A DNA stretch of 64,000 bases. Source: Cristatella mucedo. Taxonomy: Eukaryota; Bryozoa; Phylactolaemata; Cristatellidae. Position 1 is the stretch's first letter. Each line of letters begins with the position of its first letter. Shown here piece by piece: positions 14,281 through 22,673 of this stretch. A program made the position numbers and the translations under genes. Under the pieces are notes generated by a model. The model had not been told where the DNA came from and did not search any database. It saw only the letters and a program-made list of their open reading frames with translations. Where the stretch lies: NCBI GenBank assembly GCA_009760855.2, contig WPIO01000012.1, positions 2,308,501 to 2,372,500 of the forward strand, written 5' to 3'.

Positions 14281-14823
14281 CGTACATTTGCTACACACGT
14301 ACACACTCGCACAACAAACACACACAAAGCTAACACTTGCAAAACACGCGCGCGCGCACAGTGGCAACGGCTTCGCTGCAGTAAAAACTGGCCGCGGCTG
14401 TTCAGCAAGCCGTGGGACAACCGAGGCGTTTGGCTTACTGAAACGACAAGCCTAAGAGCGCTTCTTTTGCTCGAAGGACGCGCTGGAAATTGGAAGCGCA
14501 GCGGCGCAAAGGAGCGGGCCGTACCAGGACGACTCTTCGTCCAGCGACGTGTCTCCATCCACGTCCAGCAGAGGAATGGCGTCTAGGAGCGACAGTGCAC
14601 CGACGCCGTCCGGCAGCCTAGGGCTCGCGTACTTCTCAGCTACCAGCGCACCAGCGCTGTTTCCCACTGAACTGTGGACGGAGGCTGCTGCTGGTCCGGC
14701 GAAGCCCTTGGCTCGCAATGCGCTGTTCTGAGACTCCAAGTTGTGCACCAGCGTCTTTAATTTCTCTATCTCTAGTATAGGAGCTGGGTCTCCGCAACTA
14801 TCTTGAATCACCGTCGCCGACAT
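285..14823 (-). CDS. SLAIN-family microtubule plus-end protein gene, 7 coding exons
   Basis: SLAIN1/2 proteins bind EB proteins and CLASP/ch-TOG at growing microtubule plus ends and promote growth (family knowledge). Joining 14823-14525, 10793-10648, 10162-10016, 3291-3049, 2586-2488, 774-453 and 342-285 gives 1314 nt, 437 codons plus TAG, with every junction matching in phase (2,1,1,1,1,2) and every site GT-AG. Family landmarks appear in the right order: an N-terminal coiled coil (residues about 16-38), an acidic LLD...EESSW/LYVSP motif split across intron 1, [15 protein letters not shown] (vertebrate SPLVWCRQVLDYPSP), [15 protein letters not shown] (vertebrate DVQIMARLQEESLRQ), and a C-terminus SALPR...SGVPTPRS like the vertebrate GLPRPS...IPVPRSK. 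It is shorter than the vertebrate proteins (about 570-580 aa) and ends just after that motif. Extra exons in the 6.7-kb intron 3 or in intron 5 cannot be excluded. The SLAIN assignment is strong; the exact model is less so. Confidence 0.88.
453..774 (-). CDS. SLAIN exon 6 (Pro/Ser-rich, LPR motifs)
   Basis: The acceptor is a run of T followed by GCAG ending at 775 and the donor is CGGCG/GTAAGT at 452. The exon is 322 bp, phase 1 in and phase 2 out. It encodes a Pro/Ser/Ala-rich basic segment that includes [14 protein letters not shown], perhaps equivalent to vertebrate KLRRSLPNLSR, and ends [15 protein letters not shown], like the vertebrate SALPRPS...LPRSK end. Such Ser-x-Pro basic stretches bind EB proteins and microtubules in the family. 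Confidence 0.78.
862..932 (-). repeat. SINE-2 tail fragment
   Basis: It matches the tail of the second tRNA-derived SINE family (compare 61318-61508 and 63738-63916): the AGCTGATTT...ACAGCCTC block followed by AGAAGAGCC and GGC..TCACC. It is degraded and has no tRNA-like head. It lies in SLAIN intron 5, just upstream of exon 6. Confidence 0.55.
1681..1826 (+). repeat. tRNA-derived SINE-1 copy
   Basis: The head AGCTGG...CCAGTGGTTAAGGTGC (A-box-like) and GCAGGCTCGAGCCC (B-box-like) is followed by a tail AAGCGCCTGAATTGAG...GTTCTCCTAGGGCGC and an AT-rich end. The same element recurs at 20262, 36734, 50051 and 51562. It is inserted in a SLAIN intron, antisense to the gene. Confidence 0.75.
2488..2586 (-). 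CDS. SLAIN exon 5 (short Ser-rich exon)
   Basis: A 99-bp exon between acceptor GTCGTTGCAG and donor CAGGAAG/GTTAG, phase 1 in and out. It encodes [20 protein letters not shown] followed by [12 protein letters not shown]. It has the Ser-rich composition seen after the MARRQEQ helix in vertebrate SLAIN proteins (SSGSSCNSTRR). Phase and splice sites support it; direct similarity is modest. Confidence 0.72.
2858..2906. repeat. Palindromic (TGCA)n block
   Basis: Tandem GCATGCAT/TGCATGCA units with single-base interruptions (GCAAGC). Being self-complementary it can extrude a cruciform. It lies in the 462-bp SLAIN intron 4. Confidence 0.85.
3049..3291 (-). CDS. SLAIN exon 4 ([11 protein letters not shown] motif)
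   Basis: The acceptor is TTTGTTTGGTCTGCAG and the donor CGACGAG/GTGAGAG. The exon is 243 bp, phase 1 in and out. After a Ser/Ala-rich half comes [20 protein letters not shown], which aligns with vertebrate SLAIN DVQIMARLQEESLRQEY, the second diagnostic helix of the family. The open frame runs past both splice sites on either side. Confidence 0.87.
3553..3596. repeat. Perfect 17-bp hairpin
   Basis: Arms 3553-3569 and 3580-3596 are exact reverse complements around a 10-nt loop (AATTTGCATC). It lies in SLAIN intron 3, in a stretch without coding signal. Confidence 0.85.
3600..5280. other. SLAIN intron 3, no recognised element
   Basis: Intronic DNA with short homopolymers (C run at 3997-4006, T run near 4590), a CTG-rich patch at 3666-3693, and a local repeat of AAATGGTTTG at 4763-4785. 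The open frames are short and show no family similarity. Confidence 0.5.
5283..6030 (-). mobile_element. 5'-truncated CR1/L2-type LINE (LINE-A), with RT C-terminal part
   Basis: Reading on the minus strand, the 3' end of a reverse-transcriptase ORF (6022-5534) contains [42 protein letters not shown] and [10 protein letters not shown], the standard C-terminal motifs of CR1/L2/Jockey-like LINEs. A 3' UTR follows with GCGCC...AGAGA...GAGTTCTCTGAGGGCGC and an (ATT)n tail at 5290-5317. The catalytic core is absent, as in a 5'-truncated insertion. The frame is intact, so the copy is fairly young. It lies in SLAIN intron 3, in the same orientation as the gene. Confidence 0.88.
6620..6875 (-). pseudogene. 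Degraded LINE reverse-transcriptase core fragment
   Basis: The minus-strand frame reads [18 protein letters not shown], equivalent to the LINE RT motif LLDLSAAFDTIDH, then a decayed IKGCPRD...LCSILPMSL that corresponds to GVPQGSVLGPLLF. A piece of an old LINE-A-like element, in SLAIN intron 3. Confidence 0.6.
6980..8265. other. SLAIN intron 3, no recognised element
   Basis: AT-balanced unique sequence with short open frames only. No repeat, motif or splice-flanked conserved frame was recognised. Confidence 0.45.
8270..8905 (+). mobile_element. Degraded CR1/L2-type LINE (LINE-C)
   Basis: The frame-broken plus-strand translation gives a LINE RT C-terminus: [19 protein letters not shown], then PPDLLPPL...[15 protein letters not shown] and [10 protein letters not shown]. 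The 3' end has a decayed version of the GCCCC...GATTAAGTACTCGTAGGCACG tail. Its body differs from LINE-A, so it is a separate or older subfamily. Confidence 0.65.
8997..9535 (-). mobile_element. 5'-truncated LINE-A copy
   Basis: An (ATT)n tail (9004-9030), then the LINE-A 3' UTR and a frame on the minus strand (9533-9255) reading [30 protein letters not shown] and [10 protein letters not shown]. It has more substitutions than the copy at 5283-6030. Confidence 0.8.
9690..9795 (-). mobile_element. LINE-B 3' end fragment
   Basis: Reverse complement of the 3' end seen at 28440-28560: CTATACAAAACTCTCC, ACACCCACAT, TTTGTGGAGTTA, and a terminal ACATTACA repeat. Only the 3' UTR remains. Confidence 0.65.
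10016..10162 (-). CDS. Probable SLAIN exon 3 (variable Ser/Thr-rich linker)
   Basis: This exon is inferred from splice signals and phase, not from similarity. A strong acceptor (TTCTTCCTTCTATTGCAG) lies upstream and a GTATGTGAG donor starts at 10015. The 147-bp insert is open in the required frame (phase 1 in, phase 1 out) and encodes [19 protein letters not shown] followed by a basic stretch. The region between the WMRQ and MARRQEQ blocks is poorly conserved in the family, so low similarity is expected. Skipping it keeps the frame (147 is divisible by 3), so it may be an alternative exon. Confidence 0.6.
10163..10647 (-). repeat. Pyrimidine-tract intron (SLAIN intron 2)
   Basis: Nearly the whole 485-bp intron is purine-rich on the plus strand (GAGACAGAGA-type), so it is CU-rich in the SLAIN pre-mRNA. 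It produces open frames rich in Ser, Leu, Phe and Val in several phases, which are not coding. Confidence 0.75.
10648..10793 (-). CDS. SLAIN exon 2 (conserved LYVSP...WMRQ block)
   Basis: The acceptor TTTTTCAG is followed by G, completing the split Trp codon, then LYVSPSKY...[24 protein letters not shown]. This is the most diagnostic SLAIN block: Trp, Arg-Gln and Pro-Ser match vertebrate WCRQVLDYPSP, and ARRSL matches AKKSL. The donor is AACG/GTAAGG at 10647. The exon is 146 bp, phase 2 in and phase 1 out. Confidence 0.88.
10800..13380. other. SLAIN intron 1, largely unrecognised
   Basis: Unique-looking DNA with CAG/CTG-rich patches at 12730-12830. The open frame at 12868-13155 and its antisense at 12861-13094 show no family similarity and lack splice-site or phase support. 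Confidence 0.45.
13380..13880 (+). mobile_element. Degraded LINE-A fragments
   Basis: 13386-13455 is a plus-strand LINE-A 3' end (AGTGCCTAGAAAGAGATTGA, GAGGGTGCTTTATCAAG, ATT tail). 13490-13620 holds a decayed RT C-terminus ([19 protein letters not shown]), upstream in element order but downstream here, so two separate insertions or a rearranged copy. Confidence 0.6.
13925..13970 (+). repeat. (ATT/ATC)n microsatellite
   Basis: Imperfect ATT then ATC repeat closing a degraded LINE or SINE 3' end (GTTCTCTTACGGGTGCTACAC at 13895-13915). Confidence 0.75.
14000..14170 (+). pseudogene. Possible DDE transposase C-terminal remnant
   Basis: The plus frame from 14036 reads [11 protein letters not shown], then [14 protein letters not shown]. 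This resembles the PIExFWA...SIEQLxxRIxxxL end of many cut-and-paste DDE transposases, with a decayed PPxxP stretch just before it (stop codon and frame change). Neither the D residues nor terminal repeats were located. It lies in SLAIN intron 1. The call rests on one motif. Confidence 0.35.
14249..14278. repeat. (CA)n microsatellite
   Basis: About 15 CA units in SLAIN intron 1, with a degenerate CA-rich flank to 14335. Confidence 0.95.
14525..14823 (-). CDS. SLAIN exon 1 (start codon, coiled coil)
   Basis: The ATG at 14823 sits in a good context (purine at -3, GTCGCCATG). Residues 16-38 form a heptad segment ([20 protein letters not shown]) equivalent to the vertebrate SLAIN start KLQELVKKLEKQNEQLR. 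Then come an Ala/Ser/Gly-rich linker and an acidic stretch, [14 protein letters not shown]...EESSW. The exon stops after TG of a TGG tryptophan codon at a GTACGG donor (14524-14523). Reading through the donor gives YGPLL and a stop at 14452, so the longer open frame is an intron read-through. Phase 2 out. Confidence 0.85.
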
Positions 14824-15010
14824 GGCGACGTTCCATATAGACAGTACGCAGCGGTGCCGATGAAAGCTCGCAAAGAGGGACTAACTTCCACGGACCCGCA
14901 TCGCTGACAACCGGTCTGTACGACCGCAAGCCGGGGCGGATGCGTCAATAACGCGTCACTCTCGCTTGTGTAGGCTACATGGCCACCTCTTCCGGTTTCC
15001 GGGTTAGCCT
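14824..15010 (-). promoter_or_regulatory. Probable SLAIN promoter and 5' UTR
   Basis: This is the GC- and CpG-enriched stretch directly upstream of the SLAIN start codon, in otherwise AT-richer surroundings. No TATA box is evident. Inferred from position and composition only. Confidence 0.4.
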
Positions 15011-15295
15011 TAGCGGTTTATCAACGATGCTGAGGCGCACGTTCGTATAGTTAGAATTTGATTAGCCTATTTCATCAAAGAAGAGGCAGCACTAGCTAAG
15101 AAGCTTTGCGAAGCGTTCACCCGGTTCCATGGGTGCATTCAGCATCAGCCTGTCAAATAGATGTAACGAACCAAGCCGAAACGCGACCTCCCAAGCAGCG
15201 CCGAATCTGTGGGTAGTACTTCGGTCGTTGTCCATTATTTGATCAAGTTAAATTATATCAGGTTAACAATTCGCCAATGCCGTAAGTAGCGCTCT

Positions 15296-15472
15296 GTCAT
15301 AATAATAATAATAATATTGTACTTGATAAAGTGCCCTCAGAGAACTCAATCTCTTTCTAGGCGCTTTACATTTGCTGCAAAATGAAATGCAATTGAATGG
15401 TGAGTAATATCATGCTTGATAAACAACATGAATAACATGGTTAGTGGTGACATGCACAGGGTCATGCCGAGC
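15296..15472 (-). mobile_element. LINE-A 3' UTR fragment
   Basis: (ATT)n tail at 15299-15316 followed, on the minus strand, by the LINE-A 3' hairpin region and UTR. It stops within the UTR, so no coding part is present. It sits just upstream of the SLAIN promoter. Confidence 0.78.
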
Positions 15473-16530
15473 TAAGAGCGAGTTTGCTCTTGCATATCAA
15501 GCGTAGGACAACTATAAAACCGCTTACATATCACTCGTTTCGGCCACCCAAGCTGCGAGGCAACGATGCGCCCAGCTGCCACAGCCGAGCCGACCGACGC
15601 TCTTGCGTGGTTTTCCATACCAATCCGCCCCACGATCGTGCGCCTGTGCCTCGTCTCTCCAGACGTCAGAATGCTGACGTCTGCTTCTGAGAACGATAAG
15701 TCCCTTGAAAAGGCTGACCGGTCGAGGGCCGAGCTAGTGAGATACACGCCCGTCTGGCAGAAACGGATGAATTGGCTTGCGTCCGTAAAATTTACCTTCG
15801 TTTCATCGCGCCGCAAGCGATGAACCCCAATCGGTACACTTGACGTCGTATGTCGCTCTCATCATGCGGGAGAAGAGGCGTTGACACTATACGGCATCAC
15901 GTGCCGCCATTTCCTCACCTCGAACCAGACCTCTAGTACGTGCAGCTCGAGTTACGATACTCATCCCTCGGCGGCGTAGCGAACGAGCTGACGAAATACC
16001 AATATATATTGGCCTTTTTTGGAACCAGCGTACGCTTCTCATGTCGGCGACATGTGGCAGTTCCTGCGATTACGAACTATGAGCTCGGCCGCTGAATTCG
16101 AACTGAACGCCGCCTACGAAATATCCGCGATAGCCGAGACTTATGAGTGGCGCGATTTTCGATGCGGCCAACGATCTGGCCACAATATAAGGCACGGGCC
16201 TGAACGCAGCCACCCTCCTGCAGTAACGGTCTGCCGGTCGGTCAGTCAGAGCACTGAGCTCAAGCTGCTGTAAACGAGTCTGGCGGAAGTCGCCTACCAG
16301 ATCCGCCGTAATTTAATTGCAGTTCTTTGTGCTTTTTCTAATACGGTGTGGCTGATCGAGGCACCTGCAGTATATTGAGCGCTGTGACGTTGCCGCTGGC
16401 CTATTGCGAGCGTCAGAGACGTCTCTTCACAGTTCATTCGAGGCGCCACTACCCAAACTAGTGAGTGTCTCGCCTTTTATCTCCCACTGTAACTCCACTA
16501 TGCCATAAAGACTAAGTGAGCGTTACGCAG
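15473..16530. other. Intergenic, no recognised gene
   Basis: CpG-richer than its surroundings. Overlapping frames on both strands (plus 15566-15823, minus 15816-15472) have no recognised similarity. A TATAAG motif (16187) with following GC-rich DNA could be a promoter or an LTR, but no partner repeat was found. Confidence 0.35.
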
Positions 16531-16544
16531 GCGGCGACTTGTTT

Positions 16545-16803
16545 TCTATAAATAAGCGCATTTAGACCCTAAGCGCCGTTCGATACCCACGAGGTAGCCA
16601 ACAGACTTCATCTCAAGCAACAAAGAGAAAGTGAGAAGCATAGCTGAGTCAGGAATGCAGTTGAGGTAGTAAGTAGCAAGGAAGTAGCAGTTCAAGGCGG
16701 TTGGAAAGAACGTGCCACAGTCGGCAGCAGGAGAGTAGATTTCATTTCGTAAGCGGTCATAGCAGCGTGGTGCAAGAATACGGTAATTACGCATTCCCTT
16801 CAA
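16545..16803 (-). mobile_element. LINE-B C-terminal fragment
   Basis: The minus-strand frame reads RLRNEIYSPAADCGTFFPTA, then NCYFLATYYLNCIPDSAMLL and SVGYLVGIERRLG. It aligns residue by residue with the plus-strand copy at 28180-28480 (CYFHATHYLNCSPDSAML, SVSYRMRTESRLG). Confidence 0.65.
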
Positions 16804-17441
16804 ACTCTTCGATTACACCGACCGGTGTGCCTATATGCCTTATGACTTTTTTCTCTCGGGCTTTGGTAGTCATTTCTCGAGAGCATCCATTCGGCTATTG
16901 CTCGCGAGCTGCTGGCTGCCTATGAGGCAGTACGCCATTTTCTCGTTTATCGCGGGAATGGAGATTAGCTTGTACAGGAACCGTAGGCCGTAGATCAGAG
17001 GTCGGCAAACTCCGGCCTTCTCGCCAGTTCCGCCCTAGATAGAGCTCCAGTCCAGCCTAGCTGCCCCCTAGTTATTTATCAATGGATCTGGCCTAATTGC
17101 GTTGTTCGAGGTTTTGTTCCCGTTCATTACTGCTGTCGCAGCTCAAGTTGTGGCCCGCGTTTATTTTTAGAATTTGAAACAGAAGCGCCTGACCGGGGGA
17201 GGGATGATGTACGTCTGGAGCTGGGTTTCAGGGGTCAAAGGCTAGTTCACGCCAAACCCCTCTACACTCCGGCCACGCTGCCGCTCGCCATGCCGCTGAG
17301 CTAGGGTAAGACAAGCGGCCGTCAGGTTAAACCTCTTTATAACAACGCATGCGCCAACAACAACAGGGAAACTAAACAAGTCTACAGAGGGGGTCCTAAA
17401 CAAAGTACACTAAAGGGGCGCAAGACGACGCAGCAAGCGCG

Positions 17442-17773
17442 AACAAACGTGTTAGTTGGTCAATCGGTCGGTCAGCTCAGTCGGCTTCCACCGTCACACC
17501 GTCGCCGGCGTCAGTCCCACCAGTACAAGCATACGCCGTACAACACCCGGCTAGCTGAGTAATCTAGGATAGACGGAGCAGACGTCCACAAAAGTCGAGA
17601 GCTTCCGCCGAAAGGCGCCAACACACGAGGGGGGTCACAAACACGCTATACGGGGAACGCGGAATATACAAGTCTCAATAACGAGAGTGCTATCCAGCCC
17701 TGCTCGGGTCTTGGGTACTCGTCGCCTTGCGTGCGAAGCCGCATCGACCGATTGACCAACTAACACGTTTGTT
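17442..17773. repeat. Perfect 29-bp inverted repeat, 274-bp spacer
   Basis: Arms 17442-17470 and 17745-17773 are exact reverse complements (AACAAACGTGTTAGTTGG... at the left). It could be a small non-autonomous DNA element (MITE-like) or a local inversion duplication. No obvious target-site duplication flanks the arms. Confidence 0.7.
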
Positions 17774-17982
17774 TTTTTGCCCAGTAGTCCGAAAAGTTTG
17801 CCGAGCCGTGTCGTAGATGTATGCTATCCGTTCGCCCTCAGCGCGTTTCTTACCCGGCTGGCTCAGACTCCTATTATTCATCACCGAATTTACCGCAGAC
17901 ATAAATCACGTTAGCACCCTACTAAATGCCCCGGGTCGGTGTGCTCTTCCGGCCTAGGGACACGGTTGCCATCTGTGTACCA

Positions 17983-18353
17983 TCTGGATGGCCCATCTGG
18001 ATGGCCCATCTGGATGACCCATCTGTATGGCCCATCTGGATGGCCCATCTGGATGGCCCATCTGGATGGCCCATCTGGATGGATGGCCCATCTGGATGGC
18101 CCATCTGGATGGCCCATCTGGATGGCCCATCTGGATGGCCCATCTGGATGGCCCATCTGGATGGCCCATCTGGATGGCCCATCTGGATGGCCCATCTGGA
18201 TGGCCCATCTGGATGGCCCATCTGGATGGCCCATCTGGATGACCCATCTGGATGGCCCATCTGAATGGCCCATCTGGATGACCCATCTGGATGGCCCATC
18301 TGGATGGCCCATCTGGATGGCCCATCTGGATGGCCCATCTGGATGGCCCATCG
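17983..18353. repeat. 13-bp minisatellite (CCCATCTGGATGG)n
   Basis: About 28 copies of a 13-bp unit, with one short extra GGAT and a few substitutions (GACCCATC, TGTATGG, TGAATGG). Because 13 is not divisible by 3, all three frames encode the same 13-residue peptide cycle, so six long open frames exist. They are artefacts of the repeat. Confidence 0.95.
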
Positions 18354-19374
18354 TCCCATCAGTAGACGTGCGTTCACCCTCTCCCACCAAAAGAAAGACT
18401 TCTCCCAGGAGCCACAGTCCACAGGAACTACAATCTCTTGCCCTGGCCGCAGTGCTCGTGAACCCGGACAGTCTACACATTGTCTTCAACCTTTCCTTTA
18501 GCCGTCGGAGGGGGGGCACCGCCCCTATATCACTTAGCCTTTTTCGACGGCTCCTTTTTGAGTATGCCTATGGCCTCTAGAACAGTGAACAAGGCCTCCT
18601 CGGGCCATCACGAGTCCGATAGTCGCCCACTACCATTGGCCAGGGATGAACAAAGATGTCCATCCCGGGCCGGGGCTTGCCGGTATTACCAGCGCTCCAA
18701 CGTCTCTCGGCACACGGCCCCCTGCCGCTACCTAGCAGACCACCGACAGACGCTTCCAGTATATCCATGTTGAATAGTCGTGCCATTACGACCTTCCGGT
18801 GATTTCCTGTACTCTCTAACCTGCGTGGACAAATTTCAAGAAGTGACCGGAAGCTACCTCCTTAGCCGAGTCTTAGCTGAGACACGTGTTCCGACTTTCT
18901 TGAACTGTTAGATTTCCCGTGTAGGTGGCTTAGCAGTTGTCACGACCGTTCTCGAAGCCCAAACCAGTTTCATTGCTTGAATCGGCCACCGAGCGAAGTC
19001 GCTCTTCGGCTGCCGGCACACGAAGACTTCGTGCTATCATCAGGCTGGCTTACGGACTGTGCAAACTGCTCGCCGAAGCTATTTGCCGACTGAAGCCAGC
19101 ATCTCATATCTCAATGGCTCGTCACCTTCTGAGACTCGCCGCTAGCGGACGGCGACATTGTCGCGCCACTACGGCAGCAGCTACCCCATCTCAGCTGCTC
19201 TGCCCGGCTCAACTCCCATTTGACAGTTCCCCTCACTAGCTACCCTTCACTTTTTGCAGTTGCTTGCTTGCAGCGATCTGCGTGAACTACGAATCTGAGT
19301 GAATCTGAAGTGAATCCGAGTGGCGTTGAGGCTGCTGAAAACGCAAGGCCATGACAAACCTAGTCAGTAAAGTA

Positions 19375-19672
19375 AACTAAAACATAAACTAGAAAATAAA
19401 CTATAAACGCATCTATTTTAACGCAGCATTTAGCGGGTCCTTGTGATTCTTTCTTTACGTGCTTATGCTTGCTGACACTGTGCATGCTGCCACTAACCAT
19501 ATTTGCATGCTGACCCGGTGCACGTCACCACTAGCCATGTTATCCTTGTTGTTTATTGAGCATGCTACCACTAACCACTTGATCGTGCTTCCTTTGAAGC
19601 AAATGTAAAGTGCCTAGAAAGAGACTAAGTTCTCTGAGAGCGCTATACTTACTTTGTTACTATTATTATTAC
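19375..19672 (+). mobile_element. LINE-A 3' end
   Basis: Starts at the last codons of the RT (AACGCAGCATTTAGCGGGTCC, as at 30975) and runs through the 3' UTR with TGCATGCTGCCACTAACCA to GTGCCTAGAAAGAGACTAAG and an (ATT)n tail. Confidence 0.8.
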
Positions 19673-19925
19673 CCCCAGCTACAGCCACGATATCCATCAT
19701 TCGGCTCATCATGTCAATGGCCTCTCAGAGATTCCAGCAATGTTTTCCTAATAAGAGGTGAACACAAAAAGCAAAGCCAATTGAATAGTTCTTTCAATTC
19801 CGAAAGAAAAAAGAGTGACATCGTCACTAAGATTGCTGCTGTGTGAGAATGTGCCTGCATCGGTTGATGGAAAACCCCGAGTACTAACGATGTCAGCAGG
19901 TTTAACGTGGAGTCAGCTCATTGGC

Positions 19926-19990
19926 TGCTGTGCTGTGCTGTGCTGTGCTTCACTGGCTGCGCTGTGCTGTACTGTGCTGTGCTTCCCCTG
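19926..19990 (+). repeat. (TGTGC)n repeat
   Basis: Imperfect 5-bp TGTGC units with a GCTTCACTGGCTGCGC interruption, immediately 5' of the LINE-A fragment at 19985. Confidence 0.75.
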
Positions 19991-20215
19991 ACATGACGAC
20001 ATTTAAAACTAAGCTAAAAATGCATCTACTTGTCAAAGAATTTTATCACAGCGTTCTAGGCATTCCACCTCTAACCATGTCATGCTTGTTGTCATTGAGC
20101 AGGCTATCACTAACCATGTGATCATGTTTTCTTTAGACCATATGTAAAGTGCATAGAAAGAGATTAAGTTCTCTGAGGGTGCTATAGAAATATTATTATT
20201 GTTATTATTATTCTA
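19985..20215 (+). mobile_element. LINE-A 3' end fragment
   Basis: Begins with the RT tail (CCTGACATGACGACATTTAA, as in PDLTTFK) and continues through a shortened 3' UTR to the 3' hairpin and an (ATT)n tail at 20190-20212. Confidence 0.78.
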
Positions 20216-20261
20216 CCGGTGGTACTGAATATTGAAAACCTACCGATAAAGTTGAGCGCCA

Positions 20262-20405
20262 AGCTGGTTTGGTCTAGCGGTTAAGGTGCTCGCCCCGACC
20301 AAGGTCTGGCTGAGGTCGTGGGCTCGGGCCCCGAGGAATATATAAAGCGCCTGAATAGAGATTAAGTTCTCTTGGGGCGCTGTATAAATGAATCACATAT
20401 ATAAG
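20262..20405 (+). repeat. tRNA-derived SINE-1 copy
   Basis: Full-length: A-box-like GGTCTAGCGGTTAAGGTGC, B-box-like GGGCTCGGGCCCC, then TAAAGCGCCTGAATAGAG...GTTCTCTTGGGGCGC. Its 3' part matches the LINE-A 3' end. Confidence 0.82.
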
Positions 20406-21463
20406 TAGGCACCGCCTTAACAAAATGACGACTGAAGGCGGTACCAGCCCCACTACAGACGAATGCACCCAATCAAGCTTAAATCCATTTTCGTTCGTCC
20501 ATATATACCTTTAATAAGCTCATGAAAGAACGGCAAATCGGCCACGTAGCCTCCGTCCATAGAGCCTCGAAAGGTCCGATTACTTTCCAATGATGTTACT
20601 TTGATATTATTATTAGTCTGGACCATAGGCAGAAAAGTGTTTATGGAGGTTGCTCTCTAATACGATTAAGATCCTGGTCTTCAAAAGTCTTGCATGCGAT
20701 TTTTCCAAGAGATAGGTGCGAGGCGCCACGCTTGGCGTCACTAGCTGGTCGAGTCAACTCTTCCAGTGGCGAGGCACGGCTCGCCTCCACCGATTCGTCT
20801 CGGCAAGGCTCGCCGCTGCGAGGCCATCTCAGCCCGTTGTGTAGGAGCGATGGTTTTGTATCCATTTGTGGCTTAGCTTTTAGCCTCGAACACCGTACCC
20901 ACCTTCACTTCATTTTCAACTTCGGATCGGCAGCACCATCTGGCGGACCATCGGACTCAGCTTGGCGCTTTAGAAAAGACCGACTCGTTGATTTGCGACT
21001 CAATCTAGCCAGCTGCATAACGTCCTGTTGGTGCAGGGAGAGAACAAAGCTGTGTGTGTGTTCTAGTATCCCTGCCTGAGCCAAGCAGTCCTACAGTCTG
21101 TTTTAATATGATCCTGGAAATAATGTCGACCAACACAGACAAAAATGAATCAACGATATTGCATCTGCGTTTTCCACAAGTCAGTCAGAATACATTTCTT
21201 GCGGAGTATTCAGGAGAAGTAAATCAGAGAAAGTTATGCATGCAGCATTATTTGAGATCATTTACATAGGTAAATATGATCGTAGCAAGTTTTACTGTGG
21301 AAAAGGGCAGCAGAAATTATTTTTAATTAATTAATTAAAATTATGTGACGGGGTACGTTAAGGATTAAAAAATACAATGATAGCGAATAGTAAATTAAAA
21401 AACGACGGTGCAAGCCTGAGGATTAGACTTCTCCACTTCGAAAGTTATTTCTTTTCGGTGGAT

Positions 21464-21545
21464 GATGTAACTCAGCGGTAAACGTCCCTCCTAGCGCAAG
21501 TCTTCGGTAGTGAATTCGATCCTCTGTATTTCTAGCATTTTATGT
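21464..21545 (+). repeat. tRNA-like sequence, probable SINE head
   Basis: GATGTAACTCAGCGGTAAAC (A-box-like) and GTGAATTCGATCCTCT (B-box-like) sit 40-50 nt apart as in a tRNA gene. The acceptor arms do not pair cleanly and no clear anticodon stem was seen, so it is a tRNA relic or SINE head rather than a working tRNA. Confidence 0.35.
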
Positions 21546-21599
21546 TAGTAGCTTAGTAAGTAGCGAGATTCTAAAACTCTGAATTAATATTTGGATGTT

Positions 21600-22670
21600 A
21601 ATATTTAACGGTAATAACAGCACATTTGTAAGGCACCCTAAGATAACTAAACCTCTTTCTATACACTGTATATGGGCTGGAAGGACAGCACTTCAATTAG
21701 AATCTCCATACATTTTCGTGGAGACTTCAGGAATAGCACTGTCATATTTATAGAGTAGAAGCTGCTTTGCAGCTTGGTCATTGCATAGTTGGTTCTGTCC
21801 TTATTTTTACGAACGTGGTCCAGCGGCACCCAAACTAAAGTCCTTAAAAACTCACCACTACCCTATAAGACGTTTTAAAAAGAAAATACATGCATAGTAT
21901 ATCCCGGTATACACCTGTACCTGTATATAAATATGTAAAATATATACTGTCGCAAATAAAAACTCAGGTCTATCAAATTAAGAATTATTACGAAAGTACT
22001 TGTAAAACAGCTCTCTAGCAAACAGCTACATACTATAAATAAAACCACGAACGTTAAAAGTCGCTGCTAAGGAAGTTAACAAGCTCCAGCAAGCCAGTAA
22101 CAATATTAACGAATGAACAACTTACTCGGTCGTTCCTAATGCTCAAATTTTATTAAGGAGCCCAAAGATGAGTTTGTCTTCGGAGAAATGACCAGCTACC
22201 CAGGTATCTCTGCCAGCCATTCCTTCCCCGGTCCAGAATAAATGGTAGAGAGACAATCAGGAATTTCCGTTTCAGCGACGATCTTGCTCAAGCGGACCCT
22301 TACAGATTTTTTTCCACTTGCAATCCAGATAATGTGATAAGTATAAATTAGCAGTCATTCGAAGTTCTCCAGACAGGTTAAGTCGATAGTTTTTTGGAGC
22401 ATCCGAGGCACTTTGAAGCAATTATGCATCGATGGGACGCACATACGGAGAAATGGCTTTAACATGCCTATCAAAAGCCTGAACCATCAGCAGCCGCTAA
22501 GAGAAATCACGCGATGGCCACGTCATTACATGATAGTGAGTAAATGAAAGCACGAAGAGCCTGTGCCAGCTCGGCTGGAACTTGAATAGCTCAACTTTTC
22601 GCGAGACTTGACTGACAGTTACGATAGTCGGAATTTTGATAGCGATCTGATCTTTAACTTTCTGCCAAAA
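21600..22670. other. AT-rich intergenic DNA
   Basis: Holds a decayed LINE/SINE 3' end at 21630-21680 (GGCACCCTAAGATAACTAAA) and otherwise AT-rich sequence with no coding signal. Confidence 0.5.
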
Positions 22671-22673
22671 CAG

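Noticed and set aside
14452-14524. Extension of SLAIN exon 1 to the stop at 14452
   Set aside because: Splicing at 14524 joins TG/G to give the conserved W-LYVSP motif; the extension has no similarity.
17911-18580. Repeat protein frames of about 200 codons on both strands
   Set aside because: They come from a 13-bp minisatellite that is open in all frames.
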